Shown piece by piece: positions 37,576 to 47,222 of a stretch of DNA of 64,000 bases. The stretch lies in assembly GCF_000385925.1 (NCBI RefSeq), contig NC_021175.1, forward strand, positions 1,776,213 to 1,840,212, written 5' to 3'. Source of the DNA: Streptococcus cristatus AS 1.3089 (GTDB lineage: Bacteria; Bacillota; Bacilli; Lactobacillales; Streptococcaceae). Position numbers and translations under genes: made by a program. The notes below the pieces were generated by a model. It saw only the letters and a list, made by a program, of their open reading frames with translations. It did not search any database and was not told where the DNA came from. Numbering within the stretch: the stretch's first letter is position 1; each line of letters begins with the position of its first letter.

Positions 37576-37620
37576 TTTCTTTGGCTTCTTCCTGATTTCT
37601 TCAGGAATTCGCATCATTTC

Positions 37621-37650
37621 ATTTTACCATATTTCAGGCTAATTCTTCAA
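37621..37650 (-). promoter_or_regulatory. gatCAB promoter
   Basis: Extended -10 TGG-TAAAAT (37621-37629) with TTGAAG (37645-37650) 18 bp upstream, on the minus strand, overlapping the aspS 3' end. Confidence 0.6.
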
Positions 37651-39375
37651 TTCCAAATACAGTTCTTTGAGCTGTCTTTGGTCCACCAAACTCGGACTTT
37701 CCAGCATAGGGTCAAAGCCAGTACCATTTTTCGGAAAAGCGATGACTTGGCGGATATTTTCTTCCCCAGCCAAAATCATAACCAAGCGATCTAAGCCTAG
37801 AGCCAAGCCGCCGTGCGGTGGGAAGCCGTACTCTAAGGCTTCTAGGAAGAAACCAAAGTCCCGCTCGTAGTCTTCTCGGCTCATACCCAACAGCTCAAAC
37901 ATAGCTTCCTGAGCCTTCCGATCATGAATCCGCAGACTACCTCCGCCAATCTCATAGCCGTTCAAGACGATGTCGTAAGCGTGGCTGCGGAATTGATCTG
38001 GCGCCTGACCTTCTTCAAAAATGCCCTGTGTGAAAGGATGGTGCATGGCTTGATAGCGGTTTTGGTCTTCATTCCACTCTAGTAACGGCCAATCCACAAC
38101 CCAGAGAAAATGAAGCAGACTCGGATCAATCAAATCCAAAGCTTTTGCCACTTCTATCCGCAGATGCCCCAAAGCTTCCTGAGCACGACGCTTCTTGGCC
38201 ATGACTAGCAGGATGAGGTCTCCATCCTTGGCCTCAAAACGTGCTAGTAAATCCTGGCTCTCAGCCTCAAAGGTGCTAGCCAAATCCCCAACCAATTGAT
38301 CATTTTCAACCTTAAGGCTGGCAAAACGACTGCAACCAAATTCCTTCATTTCTTGATAAAAATGACTGAGCTGTTTCTTGCTAAAAGCACTAGCCGCATC
38401 TGGCACACAGATTCCCATCATTTCCTCTTGGCTATCCAAGGCTTTCTTGATGAGAAGAGAGCCATTTTCTTGGCACAAATCCGTCAAATTCTTTAGTTCC
38501 AAACCAAAGCGCGTATCTGGCTTGTCAGAGCCGAAGCGGCTCATAGCCTCTTCATAGCTGATAGTTGGAAAAGCTTCCGTCAGCTCTAAACCATGAGTTT
38601 TCTTGACAACAGCCTTGAGCATGGCTTCAACCAGAGCTCGGATTTCTTCCTCGCTGGCAAAACTCAGCTCTAAATCTACCTGGGTAAACTCTGGCTGACG
38701 GTCTCCCCGCAAGTCTTCGTCACGGAAGCAACGAACAATCTGATAATAGCGTTCGAGGCCAGCTCCCATCAGCAACTGCTTGAGCATCTGAGGGCTCTGC
38801 GGCAGCGCGTAGAATTGATTTTTAAAGATCCGACTAGGCACCAAGAAGTCTCTAGCGCCTTCAGGAGTTGACTTAGTCAGATAAGGCGTCTCCACTTCCA
38901 AAAAGTCCAAACCGTTTAAATATTCCCGAATAGTTGATGTGACCTGGTGACGCAGTTTGAGGTTATGTGTCATCTTCTCACGCCGCAAGTCCAGATAGCG
39001 ATATTTCTGGCGCAGGTCTTCTCCTGTATGGGCATGCTGGTCCAGCTCAAAAGGCAGAACCTTGCTGCTAGCAATGACTTCAATCTTTTCAGCTCGAAGC
39101 TCCACCTGACCAGACTTGATGGTCTTGTTGACAAAGCGCTCTTCCCGCTGAACGACTTGCCCCGTCACTGCAATGACATCCTCTTTGCCAATTTCTTCTA
39201 GCCTAGCAAAATCTTCAATATCACCGCCAACGAAGACCTGAAGCAAGCCCTCGCGGTCCCGCAATTCAATAAAGGCTAGCTTACCGTGATTGCGGATATT
39301 AGCCACCCAGCCAGTTGCGGTCATGGTCTGTCCGACCTGCTCTAAACCGTAGTTTCCGATAAAAATTTCTTTCAT
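37639..39375 (-). CDS. aspS: Aspartyl-tRNA synthetase, probably non-discriminating type
   Basis: 578 aa class II synthetase with bacterial-type insertion domain. OB-fold start (GWVANIRNHGKLAFIELRDREG), motif 2 in FRDEDLRGDRQPEFTQ, motif 3 in GGLALGLDRLVM. Position 30 is His (RNHG) where E. coli and the usual streptococcal AspRS have Leu (RDLG); a His here is a mark of AspRS enzymes that also charge tRNA(Asn). The second marker position (E. coli K81) is Arg, so evidence is mixed. The N-terminal half differs clearly from my recollection of pneumococcal AspRS, so this may be a second AspRS. It is preceded by a T-box and followed by gatCAB. Confidence 0.85.
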   Translation of the reverse strand: MKEIFIGNYGLEQVGQTMTATGWVANIRNHGKLAFIELRDREGLLQVFVGGDIEDFARLEEIGKEDVIAVTGQVVQREERFVNKTIKSGQVELRAEKIEVIASSKVLPFELDQHAHTGEDLRQKYRYLDLRREKMTHNLKLRHQVTSTIREYLNGLDFLEVETPYLTKSTPEGARDFLVPSRIFKNQFYALPQSPQMLKQLLMGAGLERYYQIVRCFRDEDLRGDRQPEFTQVDLELSFASEEEIRALVEAMLKAVVKKTHGLELTEAFPTISYEEAMSRFGSDKPDTRFGLELKNLTDLCQENGSLLIKKALDSQEEMMGICVPDAASAFSKKQLSHFYQEMKEFGCSRFASLKVENDQLVGDLASTFEAESQDLLARFEAKDGDLILLVMAKKRRAQEALGHLRIEVAKALDLIDPSLLHFLWVVDWPLLEWNEDQNRYQAMHHPFTQGIFEEGQAPDQFRSHAYDIVLNGYEIGGGSLRIHDRKAQEAMFELLGMSREDYERDFGFFLEALEYGFPPHGGLALGLDRLVMILAGEENIRQVIAFPKNGTGFDPMLESPSLVDQRQLKELYLELKN

Positions 39376-39463
39376 ATTCTTTCCCTCTCAAATCCATTTG
39401 CAAGCCGCCCTGTCCTTGAGCATATTAGCAACTCTCTTCCAGTATCTCCACTTTTCCTTTTGC

Positions 39464-39690
39464 AAAATAAAAAGCTTCCGTCTCTGAAACAGACGAAAGC
39501 CGTGGTACCACTGTTATTCGCCGCCCTAAAAGGCAGCCTCTACGCTCGTAACGTGAGCGACGTTTATGCTTGATCACACAAAAGATTACGAAGCATGTTC
39601 TTCGGTTTTTGCTTTCTTGGTGCTGCTCTCAGCTATCAGCACTCTCTGTGCAAGTCAGCAAGCCTACTTTGCTTCTCTTTTACTCTTAAA
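39464..39690 (-). ncRNA. T-box leader of aspS
   Basis: Minus strand: stem I is closed by GAAGCA (39670-39675) and TGCTTC (39590-39595). The AAGTA box faces GAAGAACA, which fits GAA-N-specifier-A with specifier AAC (Asn, 39597-39599). The T-box sequence around AGTGGTACCACGG (about 39501-39513) precedes a terminator stem GCTTTCGTCT/AGACGGAAGC (39474-39500) with TTTTTATTTT. So uncharged tRNA should prevent termination. The specifier is not the Asp codon GAC; AAC points to tRNA(Asn). Confidence 0.85.
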
Positions 39691-40243
39691 TTGTATTTAT
39701 TATAGTCGAACCTAAGACATTTTGCAAGTGATTTAGGGCAAATTTGTGATTTTCCTCTGACAAAGAAGCCACAGCTGGCTCTACCACTTGGATTTGATAC
39801 CCCAGATTATAGGCATCAATTGCTGTATGCAAGACGCAAATATCCGTCAAGACCCCAGTCAAAATGACCGTATCTACCTTTCTTTCCCGCAGGCGAATAT
39901 CTAAATCCGTGCCAGAAAAAGCAGAATAATGGCGCTTATCCATCCAAAAGACCCGAGAGTCCGCTTGGTGCTTCTCATAGAAATCCGCCAAGGGTCCATA
40001 AAGATTGCGACCGCTCGTTCCCTTGATATTGTGGGGCGGAAAAAGCTTGCTTTCTGGGTGAAAGGCATCATTTTCATCGTGGGCATCAATAGTAAAGAAG
40101 ATATAGTCACCTCGATCAAATGCCGCCTCGGTTACTTGAGCGATAGCTTCAGAAATCGCCTGAGCGGGCGCTCCTGCTGTTAATTTTCCCTCATCTGCAA
40201 CAAAATCAACTGTATAATCAATGGAAATCAGTGCTTTAGCCAT
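39686..40243 (-). CDS. Isochorismatase-family cysteine hydrolase, nicotinamidase-like
   Basis: 185 aa. The Asp-Lys-Cys triad is D9 (DYTVDF), K103 (MDKRHY) and C136 (GVLTDICVLHTA). A metal-binding set D53, H55, H71 (TIDAHDEND, LFPPHN) matches PncA-type nicotinamidases, which deamidate nicotinamide for NAD salvage. Stop-start overlap with codY of 1 nt means co-transcription, a linkage common in streptococci. Isochorismatase activity is unlikely. Confidence 0.85.
   Translation of the reverse strand: MAKALISIDYTVDFVADEGKLTAGAPAQAISEAIAQVTEAAFDRGDYIFFTIDAHDENDAFHPESKLFPPHNIKGTSGRNLYGPLADFYEKHQADSRVFWMDKRHYSAFSGTDLDIRLRERKVDTVILTGVLTDICVLHTAIDAYNLGYQIQVVEPAVASLSEENHKFALNHLQNVLGSTIINTI
39699..39727 (-). 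promoter_or_regulatory. Promoter of the T-box transcript
   Basis: -35 TTGCAA (39722-39727), 17 bp, -10 TATAAT (39699-39704), minus strand, inside the 3' end of the preceding hydrolase gene. Confidence 0.72.
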
Positions 40244-41031
40244 TAGTAGTCCCTCTTTTTAATTTCCTCAAAAACATCTGGAATCAGGACTTTCAGATAA
40301 GTCCCTTTCATTCCCAGCGAGCGGCTTTCAATAATTCCCGCACTTTCCAGCTTACGCAAAGCATTGACAATAACTGAGCGGGTAATCCCGATGCGGTCGG
40401 CAATGACAGAAGCCGTCAGTTGCCCTTCATTGCCATTGAGCTCTCCCAGAATAGCTGAAACAGCTCTTAGCTCTGAGTAAGACAGAGTATTGACCGCCAT
40501 AGTCACAGCTGTCCGGCGGCGGATGTTCTTCTCATCTTCTTCCCGCTGGAAGTTAAGCAGCTGAATACCGACCACTGTGCTGGCAATCTCGACCAAAATC
40601 AAATCGTCATCCAAAAATTCTTTATCATTGCGCCAGATAATCAATGAGCCCAAGCGAATCCCTGAAACATGAATCGGCGCGATAGTGGTCAGGCCATCTG
40701 GAAAGTCATCCTTAGTTTCCACAGGAAAAATGGTCAAATCATGCGTGACAGGCAGATTGGCCTCTGTCTCATAGACCATGTTCGCTTCTTGGACGTATCC
40801 TTTAGGGAAAGTCTTGTCTTGGAAAAAGGCTTCTACACGATCATTATTTGTCTTGTAGCGCATAAAGTAGCCCAAAAGACGGCCCTTGCTGTTGATGATG
40901 CAGGCATTACAGTGAATAATGTCAGCAAGCTGGCGAGTAATCGCATTGTAAGGAAGTTCCTCTTGAAGCTGCTCTTCTGAACGTTTCAAGATAGAAGTAA
41001 TTTTCCTTGTTTTTTCTAATAGGTTTGCCAT
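40243..41031 (-). CDS. codY: Global repressor CodY
   Basis: 262 aa. GTP/branched-chain-amino-acid sensing repressor of amino-acid, transport and virulence genes. N-terminal GAF domain (about 1-155), C-terminal winged helix with [27 protein letters not shown] CodY-like box at its own promoter suggests autoregulation. The next gene overlaps its stop by 1 nt. Confidence 0.96.
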   Translation of the reverse strand: MANLLEKTRKITSILKRSEEQLQEELPYNAITRQLADIIHCNACIINSKGRLLGYFMRYKTNNDRVEAFFQDKTFPKGYVQEANMVYETEANLPVTHDLTIFPVETKDDFPDGLTTIAPIHVSGIRLGSLIIWRNDKEFLDDDLILVEIASTVVGIQLLNFQREEDEKNIRRRTAVTMAVNTLSYSELRAVSAILGELNGNEGQLTASVIADRIGITRSVIVNALRKLESAGIIESRSLGMKGTYLKVLIPDVFEEIKKRDY

Positions 41032-41058
41032 ACATTTACCTCGTATTTAGTCTCCTTG

Positions 41059-41087
41059 ATTGTACCACAATGACCCGAAATTTTCAA
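41059..41087 (-). promoter_or_regulatory. codY promoter
   Basis: -35 TTGAAA (41082-41087), 17 bp, extended -10 TGG-TACAAT (41059-41067) on the minus strand. Confidence 0.72.
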
Positions 41088-41088
41088 T

Positions 41089-41103
41089 AATTATCTGAAA
41101 ATT
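41089..41103 (-). promoter_or_regulatory. CodY box at codY
   Basis: AATTATCTGAAAATT matches the CodY consensus AATTTTCWGAAAATT at 14 of 15 positions, one base upstream of the codY -35. This fits autorepression, known in streptococci. Confidence 0.72.
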
Positions 41104-41185
41104 GTGTATTGAAAAAAAATTCGCTACAATTTAAAGAAAGTCCGAGCTTAGCAATAGAAAATGACAGGAAAAATCACCTCGCTCA

Positions 41186-41234
41186 AAAGAAAAACCATTT
41201 AAAACAATTCTACAAAAATCATTTTAAACGGTTT
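41186..41234 (-). terminator. Terminator after the aminotransferase gene
   Basis: AAACCATTTAAAA (41192-41204) pairs with TTTTAAACGGTTT (41222-41234), then TTTTTCTTTT on the minus strand. Confidence 0.72.
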
Positions 41235-41252
41235 ATGATTCAACATTTAGAC

Positions 41253-42467
41253 TTATCTGCGGTATTGGCGCAGGAAGCGCGTCATTTTTTCTTGGATCTG
41301 AGCTAGCTCATCCACCCGTGGCAGATAGACAATCCGGAAATGATCTGGTTCTTGCCAGTTAAAGCCTCGGCCATGGACAAGAAGGACTTTTTCCTGCTTG
41401 AGGAAATCCAAGACAAACTGCTCATCATCATCGATACGGTACATTTCTCGATCAATTTTCGGGAAGATGTAAAGACCCGCCTTAGGTTTGACTGCAGACA
41501 AACCTGGAATATCTTGAATGGCATTGTAAATGAAGTTTCTTTGTTCATAGATACGACCGCCTGGCAAAAGCAATTCATCCACCGACTGGTGACCTCCAAG
41601 CGATGTTTGCACAACCTGCTGGGCCAAGACGTTGGAGCACAAGCGCATATTGGAGAGCATATTTAGCCCTTCGATATAGCCCTTAACATGCTTCTTAGGA
41701 CCAGATAGCACCATCCAACCAACCCGGAAACCTGCGATTCGGTGGGACTTGGAAAGACCATTCATGCTGACACAGAAGAGGTCAGGAGCCAGACTAGCAA
41801 CCGGCGTATGGACATGCCCATCCATGACCATGCGGTCGTAGATTTCGTCCGCGAAGATAATGAGATTATTTTGGCGCGCAATTTCCACAATTTCTAACAA
41901 AAGGTCGTCAGGATACAGTGCCCCTGTTGGATTGTTAGGATTGATGATAACGATAGCCTTGGTATTAGAGGTGATTTTTGACTTGATGTCGTCAATATCT
42001 GGATACCATTCTGCCTGCTCATCACAGACATAGTGAACAGCATTCCCACCAGCCAGACTGACTGCCGCCGTCCAGAGCGGGTAATCTGGCATCGGCACCA
42101 GCACCTCGTCCCCGTCATCAAGTAAGCCCTGCATGGACATGACAATTAGCTCGCTGACTCCATTTCCCAGATAAATATCATCGATATCCACACTTGGAAA
42201 CTTCTTGAGCTGGCAATACTGCATAATCGCCTTACGGGCTGAGAAAATCCCCTTAGAATCAGAGTAGCCCTCACTATCACGCGCATTCATAATCAAATCA
42301 TGAATGACCTCGTCTGGAGCGGTAAAACCAAACTCAGCTGGATTTCCTGTGTTCAGGCGGAGAATTTTTTCTCCATTAGCTCGCATCCGCATCGCTTCTT
42401 CCAAAACTGGTCCACGAATATCATAGGCTACATGCTCCAATTTACTGGACTTATTAAATTCTTTCAT
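41253..42467 (-). CDS. alaT: PLP-dependent aminotransferase, AlaT-like
   Basis: 404 aa class I aminotransferase. The PLP-lysine is in SMNGLSKSHRIAGFRVGW. NPNNPTGALY, RLNTGNPAEFGFTAPDEV and the C-terminal FRIVYLPRVDEL resemble alanine transaminase AlaT (pyruvate + glutamate). An aspartate aminotransferase annotation is often used for the same protein; sequence cannot separate the two. It is leftward, upstream of codY, with its own terminator. Confidence 0.82.
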   Translation of the reverse strand: MKEFNKSSKLEHVAYDIRGPVLEEAMRMRANGEKILRLNTGNPAEFGFTAPDEVIHDLIMNARDSEGYSDSKGIFSARKAIMQYCQLKKFPSVDIDDIYLGNGVSELIVMSMQGLLDDGDEVLVPMPDYPLWTAAVSLAGGNAVHYVCDEQAEWYPDIDDIKSKITSNTKAIVIINPNNPTGALYPDDLLLEIVEIARQNNLIIFADEIYDRMVMDGHVHTPVASLAPDLFCVSMNGLSKSHRIAGFRVGWMVLSGPKKHVKGYIEGLNMLSNMRLCSNVLAQQVVQTSLGGHQSVDELLLPGGRIYEQRNFIYNAIQDIPGLSAVKPKAGLYIFPKIDREMYRIDDDEQFVLDFLKQEKVLLVHGRGFNWQEPDHFRIVYLPRVDELAQIQEKMTRFLRQYRR

Positions 42468-42637
42468 CCTATTTTCCTCAATTCATCTGAATGATTTTAT
42501 TATACCACCAGAAAAAAAGATTGACAATTAGGAAGAATCTAGGAAAGCTCCTTTCAACTAAAATAAGGCTTCTAATTTAGGAAAATACACTTATCCATCA
42601 AAATAATTTCACTTGATTTCTGAATTTCATTTGCAGC

Positions 42638-42666
42638 TTTACTTTTTTTCTGAAAAGGTTTACAAT
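42638..42666 (+). promoter_or_regulatory. Promoter of the universal stress gene
   Basis: -35 TTTACT (42638-42643), 17 bp, -10 TACAAT (42661-42666). Confidence 0.55.
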
Positions 42667-42686
42667 ATAGGTGAAGACATAAGGAC

Positions 42687-42703
42687 TCGAATCTAAGATT
42701 CGA
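42687..42703 (+). other. Inverted repeat in the usp leader
   Basis: TCGAATCT-a-AGATTCGA, 8-bp arms and a single central base, 20-35 nt downstream of the expected transcript start and just before the ribosome site (GGAGG). Loop size is too small for a good hairpin, so an operator is possible. Confidence 0.45.
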
Positions 42704-42723
42704 CAAAAGATGGAGGTAGCTTT

Positions 42724-43179
42724 ATGACTCAACAAAAATATGAAAATATCATGGTCGCTGTTGACGGCTCTCGCGAAGCAGAACTCGCTTTTGAGAAAGG
42801 TGTCAATGTGGCGCTGAGAAATGCTTCTCGCCTGACGATTGCTCATGTAATTGATACACGGGCTCTTCAAAGCGTTTCAACCTTCGACGCTGAGGTCTAC
42901 GAAGATCTCCAAGAAGAAGCACAAAAGTTGATGACAGAGTACAAGGAAAAGGCGCAAAAAGCAGGGATTAAATACGTTGATATCGTCATTGAATTGGGCA
43001 ATCCCAAAACCCTCCTTGCGACTGACATCCCTGACGAACACAAGGTCGACTTGATTATGGTCGGGGCTACTGGTCTCAACGCCTTTGAACGCCTCCTAGT
43101 CGGATCATCATCCGAATATATCCTCCGCCACGCGAAAGTGGACTTACTAGTCGTTCGTGACAAAGAAAAAACATTCTAA
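42724..43179 (+). CDS. Universal stress protein UspA family
   Basis: 151 aa Usp fold. The ATP-binding signature G-2x-G-9x-G(S/T) appears as GATGLNAFERLLVGSSS. N-terminal ENIMVAVDGSREAELAFEKG is typical. Likely a stress-linked ATP-binding protein; specific role unknown. Strong GGAGG before the ATG and single-gene unit with its own terminator. Confidence 0.9.
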   Translation: MTQQKYENIMVAVDGSREAELAFEKGVNVALRNASRLTIAHVIDTRALQSVSTFDAEVYEDLQEEAQKLMTEYKEKAQKAGIKYVDIVIELGNPKTLLATDIPDEHKVDLIMVGATGLNAFERLLVGSSSEYILRHAKVDLLVVRDKEKTF

Positions 43180-43235
43180 AAATATCTAGTAGGCAGCTGC
43201 GATAGCTGTTCCCTACTTCCCTCATAACTGTAAAT

Positions 43236-43280
43236 TAAAATCCCTCATTAGGCTAGCCTCGTGAGGGATTTGTGTTTTAA
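43236..43280. terminator. Terminator between usp and uvrA
   Basis: AAATCCCTCA and TGAGGGATTT (43238-43271) with a 14-nt loop holding the palindrome GGCTAGCC, then GTGTTTTAA; T-rich on the other side too, so it may serve both convergent genes. Confidence 0.8.
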
Positions 43281-43293
43281 AACGATAACAATA

Positions 43294-46119
43294 TTATTTC
43301 AGCTTGCCTTTCAAGTACTGGCCGGTATAGCTGGCTGAATTAGCAGCGACTTCTTCCGGTGTCCCCGTGGCAATGATGGTTCCACCACCGACACCGCCTT
43401 CTGGTCCTAGGTCGATGATATGATCAGCTGTCTTGATAACGTCCAAATTGTGCTCAATGACGAGGACTGTATTGCCATCGTCCACGAAGCGAGCTAAAAC
43501 CTTGAGCAAACGCGCAATGTCCTCTGTATGAAGCCCTGTCGTCGGCTCATCCAAGATATAGAAGGACTTACCAGTCGAGCGCTTGTGAAGCTCGCTAGCC
43601 AGCTTCATCCGCTGGGCTTCACCACCTGACAAGGTCGTGGCTGGCTGCCCTAGAGTCACATAGCCTAGTCCCACATCCTTGATGGTCTGGAGTTTGCGGG
43701 CAATCTTGGGAATATGCTGGAAGAATTCCACGGCATCATTGACCGTCATATCCAGTACCTGAGCGATATTCTTCTCCTTGTAGTGAACTTCCAGAGTCTC
43801 GCTATTATAGCGGGTGCCGTGGCAGACCTCACAGGCCACATAGACGTCAGGCAGGAAGTGCATCTCAATCTTGATAATCCCATCACCCGAGCAGGCCTCA
43901 CAGCGACCGCCCTTGACATTAAAGCTGAAACGGCCTTTCTTGTAGCCGCGAATCTTGGCTTCATTGGTCTTGGCAAACAGATCGCGAATGTCGTCAAAGA
44001 CTCCAGTATAAGTAGCCGGATTAGAGCGCGGTGTCCGGCCAATTGGACTTTGGTCAATATCAATCAAGCGGTCCACATGCTCAATGCCGCTGATTTTCTT
44101 GAACTTACCTGGTTTAGCAGAATTGCGGTTGAGTTTTTGTGCAATGGCCTTTTTAAGGATAGAGTTGACTAGCGTTGACTTACCAGACCCAGAAACTCCT
44201 GTCACAGCAATGAATTTACCCAAGGGGAATCTAGCCGTGATATTCTGCAGATTATTTTCCTGAGCACCTGTCACTTCGATAAAGCGTCCATTGCCTACAC
44301 GGCGTTCCAATGGTACTGGGATCTCGCGCTTGCCTGACAGGTATTGGCCTGTGATAGACTTCTTACTCTTAGCTACTTGCGCAGGAGTACCGGCTGCGAC
44401 GATTTCACCGCCGAAAACACCGGCTCCTGGTCCCACATCAATCAGCCAATCAGCCTCCCGCATGGTGTCCTCATCGTGCTCAACTACGATGAGGGTATTG
44501 CCTAGGTCACGCATCTTCTTGAGGCTGGCAATTAGACGGTCATTATCACGCTGGTGCAAGCCAATAGAGGGCTCGTCCAGGATATAGAGGACGCCACTTA
44601 GATTGGAACCAATCTGGGTCGCCAAACGAATCCGCTGGCTCTCTCCTCCTGATAAAGTCCCAGCCGAGCGAGACAAGGTCAGGTAATTGAGGCCAACGTT
44701 ATTAAGGAAGGTCAGCCGGTCATGAATTTCCTTGAGAATCGGCCGCGCAATAGTAGCTTCATTATCAGTCAGACTCAACTTCTCCAACTGTTCCAAGTGA
44801 TCTGCAATGGACAGATCTGAAATCTCACCGATATGCAGGCCATCTTCGCCGCCAACCTTGACCGACAAGGCCTGAGGACTGAGTCGATAACCATGACAAG
44901 CTGCACAGGTCAGCTCGTTCATATAAGTCCGCATCTGCGTTCGAGTAAAATCACTATTAGTTTCATGGTAGCGGCGGTTGATATTGGTGACAACCCCCTC
45001 AAAAGGAATGTCAATATCGCGCACGCCACCAAATTCATTTTCATAGTGGAAATGGAACTCCTGCCCATCTGAGCCAAAGAAAATCAATTGCTTCTCTTCC
45101 TCAGTCAGCTCCTCAAAAGGCTTGTCCATATCAATGCCAAAGGCTGCCATGGCCTGCTCCAGCATCTGAGGGTAGTAGTTGGAAGAGATGGGATTCCAAG
45201 GCGCTAGCGCTCCTTCGCGCAAGGTCTTGCCAGCTTCTGGCACAACCACATCTAGATCCACCTCCAGCTTAACCCCCAGACCATCACAGTCTGGACAGGA
45301 GCCAAAAGGTGCATTGAAAGAGAAGAGGCGTGGCTCTAGCTCTGGCACCGTAAAGCCGCAGACTGGACAGGCATAGTGCTCAGAAAAGAGCAGTTCTTGA
45401 CCGTCCATGGTGTCAATCACCACATAACCCTCAGCAATCCGCAGAGCAGCTTCGACCGAGTCAAAAAGACGGCTGCGCACCCCTTCCTTGATGACAATTC
45501 TGTCTACCACGACCTCAATATCATGCTGCTTGCTCTTGGATAGCTCTGGCACTTCCGTTACATCGTAGACATCCCCATCCACGCGCACCCGGACATAACC
45601 ATCTTTCTGAATCTTGTCAAAAACGGTCTTATGCTGGCCTTTTTTCTTGCGAATGACTGGCGCTAAAATCTGCAATCGCTGACGCTCTGGCAATTCCAAG
45701 ACTTTGTCAACAATCTGCTCGACAGACGAAGCCTTGATAGCTCCGTGGCCGTTGATACAGTAGGGCGTTCCGACACGAGCATAGAGCAGGCGCAGGTAGT
45801 CATTGATTTCGGTAGCTGTTCCCACTGTTGAGCGAGGATTTTTACTGGTCGTCTTCTGGTCTATGGAAATAGCTGGGCTGAGACCATCAATCGAGTCCAC
45901 ATCCGGCTTTTCCATATTGCCCAAAAACTGCCGAGCATAGGCCGATAGACTCTCCACATAGCGGCGCTGCCCTTCTGCATAAAGGGTGTCAAAAGCCAGA
46001 CTGGACTTGCCCGAACCGGACAGACCCGTCACCACGACCAGCTTGTCCCGCGGAATTTCTACATCAATATTTTTTAAGTTATGAGCTCGCGCTCCATGAA
46101 TCACAATTTTATCTTGCAT
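43294..46119 (-). CDS. uvrA: UvrABC excinuclease subunit A
   Basis: 941 aa ABC-type ATPase that recognises DNA lesions for nucleotide excision repair. Two nucleotide-binding domains: Walker [10 protein letters not shown] near 33-41 and GVSGSGKST in the second half, with [12 protein letters not shown] and [12 protein letters not shown] signatures. Zinc-finger CxxC pairs ([20 protein letters not shown]) are present. Divergent from corA. Confidence 0.97.
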   Translation of the reverse strand: MQDKIVIHGARAHNLKNIDVEIPRDKLVVVTGLSGSGKSSLAFDTLYAEGQRRYVESLSAYARQFLGNMEKPDVDSIDGLSPAISIDQKTTSKNPRSTVGTATEINDYLRLLYARVGTPYCINGHGAIKASSVEQIVDKVLELPERQRLQILAPVIRKKKGQHKTVFDKIQKDGYVRVRVDGDVYDVTEVPELSKSKQHDIEVVVDRIVIKEGVRSRLFDSVEAALRIAEGYVVIDTMDGQELLFSEHYACPVCGFTVPELEPRLFSFNAPFGSCPDCDGLGVKLEVDLDVVVPEAGKTLREGALAPWNPISSNYYPQMLEQAMAAFGIDMDKPFEELTEEEKQLIFFGSDGQEFHFHYENEFGGVRDIDIPFEGVVTNINRRYHETNSDFTRTQMRTYMNELTCAACHGYRLSPQALSVKVGGEDGLHIGEISDLSIADHLEQLEKLSLTDNEATIARPILKEIHDRLTFLNNVGLNYLTLSRSAGTLSGGESQRIRLATQIGSNLSGVLYILDEPSIGLHQRDNDRLIASLKKMRDLGNTLIVVEHDEDTMREADWLIDVGPGAGVFGGEIVAAGTPAQVAKSKKSITGQYLSGKREIPVPLERRVGNGRFIEVTGAQENNLQNITARFPLGKFIAVTGVSGSGKSTLVNSILKKAIAQKLNRNSAKPGKFKKISGIEHVDRLIDIDQSPIGRTPRSNPATYTGVFDDIRDLFAKTNEAKIRGYKKGRFSFNVKGGRCEACSGDGIIKIEMHFLPDVYVACEVCHGTRYNSETLEVHYKEKNIAQVLDMTVNDAVEFFQHIPKIARKLQTIKDVGLGYVTLGQPATTLSGGEAQRMKLASELHKRSTGKSFYILDEPTTGLHTEDIARLLKVLARFVDDGNTVLVIEHNLDVIKTADHIIDLGPEGGVGGGTIIATGTPEEVAANSASYTGQYLKGKLK

Positions 46120-46150
46120 CTAGTCCACACTTTACCTTTAAACTTCCTCT

Positions 46151-46159
46151 ATTATAGCA
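46151..46159 (-). promoter_or_regulatory. Extended -10 of uvrA
   Basis: TGC-TATAAT on the minus strand, 32 nt before the uvrA ATG. Confidence 0.55.
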
Positions 46160-46201
46160 AATTTTTCTGCAAACTTTTGCCCAAAAAACTGGAATTTGTA
46201 G

Positions 46202-46207
46202 TATAAT
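46202..46207 (+). promoter_or_regulatory. -10 of corA
   Basis: TATAAT 34 nt before the corA ATG. -35 not convincing. Confidence 0.5.
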
Positions 46208-46241
46208 AAGACGGTGCTTAAAAATGATTCTAGGAGGAGAT

Positions 46242-47222
46242 ATGAAACAAGTATTTTTATCAACAACAACCGAATTCAAGGAAATTGATACACTTGAATC
46301 GGGAACTTGGATCAATATGGTCAATCCTTCCCAGAATGAATCTTTAGAAATCGCAAATGCTTTTGGCATTGATATTGCTGACTTACGAGCACCACTCGAT
46401 GCCGAGGAAATGTCTCGGGTTACCATCGAAGATGACTACACCTTGATTATCGTGGATGTGCCCATCACAGAGGAACGGAATAACCAGACTTACTATGTCA
46501 CCATCCCGCTTGGTATTATCATCACGGAAGATGCCATCATCACGACCTGCTTGGAAAAATTGCCCCTGCTCGATATTTTCATCAATCGACAACTGCGCAA
46601 CTTTTACACTTTCATGCGATCACGTTTTATCTTTCAGATTCTCTACCGCAATGCCGAGCTCTATCTGACGGCCCTGCGTTCCATTGACCGTAAGAGCGAG
46701 CAGATTGAGAGCCAATTGCACCAGTCGACTCGAAATGAAGAACTGATTGAGCTCATGGAGTTGGAAAAAACCATCGTCTATTTCAAGGCTTCCCTCAAAA
46801 CCAACGAGCGCGTGATCAAAAAATTGACCAGTGCCACCAGCAATATCAAAAAATATCTGGAAGATGAGGACTTGCTGGAAGACACCCTGATTGAGACCCA
46901 GCAGGCCATTGAGATGGCTGATATTTATGGAAACATCCTCCACAGCATGACAGATACTTTTGCGTCCATCATTTCCAACAACCAGAACAATGTCATGAAG
47001 ACACTGGCCTTAGTAACCGTTGTTATGTCCATCCCGACCATGCTCTTCTCAGCCTATGGGATGAACTTCAAAGATAATGAACTACCTCTAAATGGTGAGC
47101 CCCATGCCTTCTGGATTATCATGTTTATCGCCTTTGCTCTGAGCGGCTCTCTAACCCTCTACCTCTTCCATAAAAATTATTCTAACCACCAGAAAGGACC
47201 ACCATGTCACAAGTATTATTAG
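46242..47222 (+). CDS. corA: CorA-family divalent metal transporter
   Basis: 326 aa from MKQVFLSTTTEF. Magnesium/cobalt channel-type transporter with a large cytoplasmic N-terminal domain, long stalk helix (about 180-245) and two C-terminal membrane helices; the GMN signature is in SAYGMNFKDN. AGGAGG lies 4 nt before this ATG; an in-frame ATG six codons earlier overlaps the ribosome site. It overlaps the next gene by 19 nt. Confidence 0.92.
   Translation: MKQVFLSTTTEFKEIDTLESGTWINMVNPSQNESLEIANAFGIDIADLRAPLDAEEMSRVTIEDDYTLIIVDVPITEERNNQTYYVTIPLGIIITEDAIITTCLEKLPLLDIFINRQLRNFYTFMRSRFIFQILYRNAELYLTALRSIDRKSEQIESQLHQSTRNEELIELMELEKTIVYFKASLKTNERVIKKLTSATSNIKKYLEDEDLLEDTLIETQQAIEMADIYGNILHSMTDTFASIISNNQNNVMKTLALVTVVMSIPTMLFSAYGMNFKDNELPLNGEPHAFWIIMFIAFALSGSLTLYLFHKNYSNHQKGPPCHKYY

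Noticed and set aside
41109..41306. 65-codon plus-strand ORF between codY and the aminotransferase gene
   Set aside because: No ribosome site, overlaps the terminator stem and the antisense of the aminotransferase 3' end.
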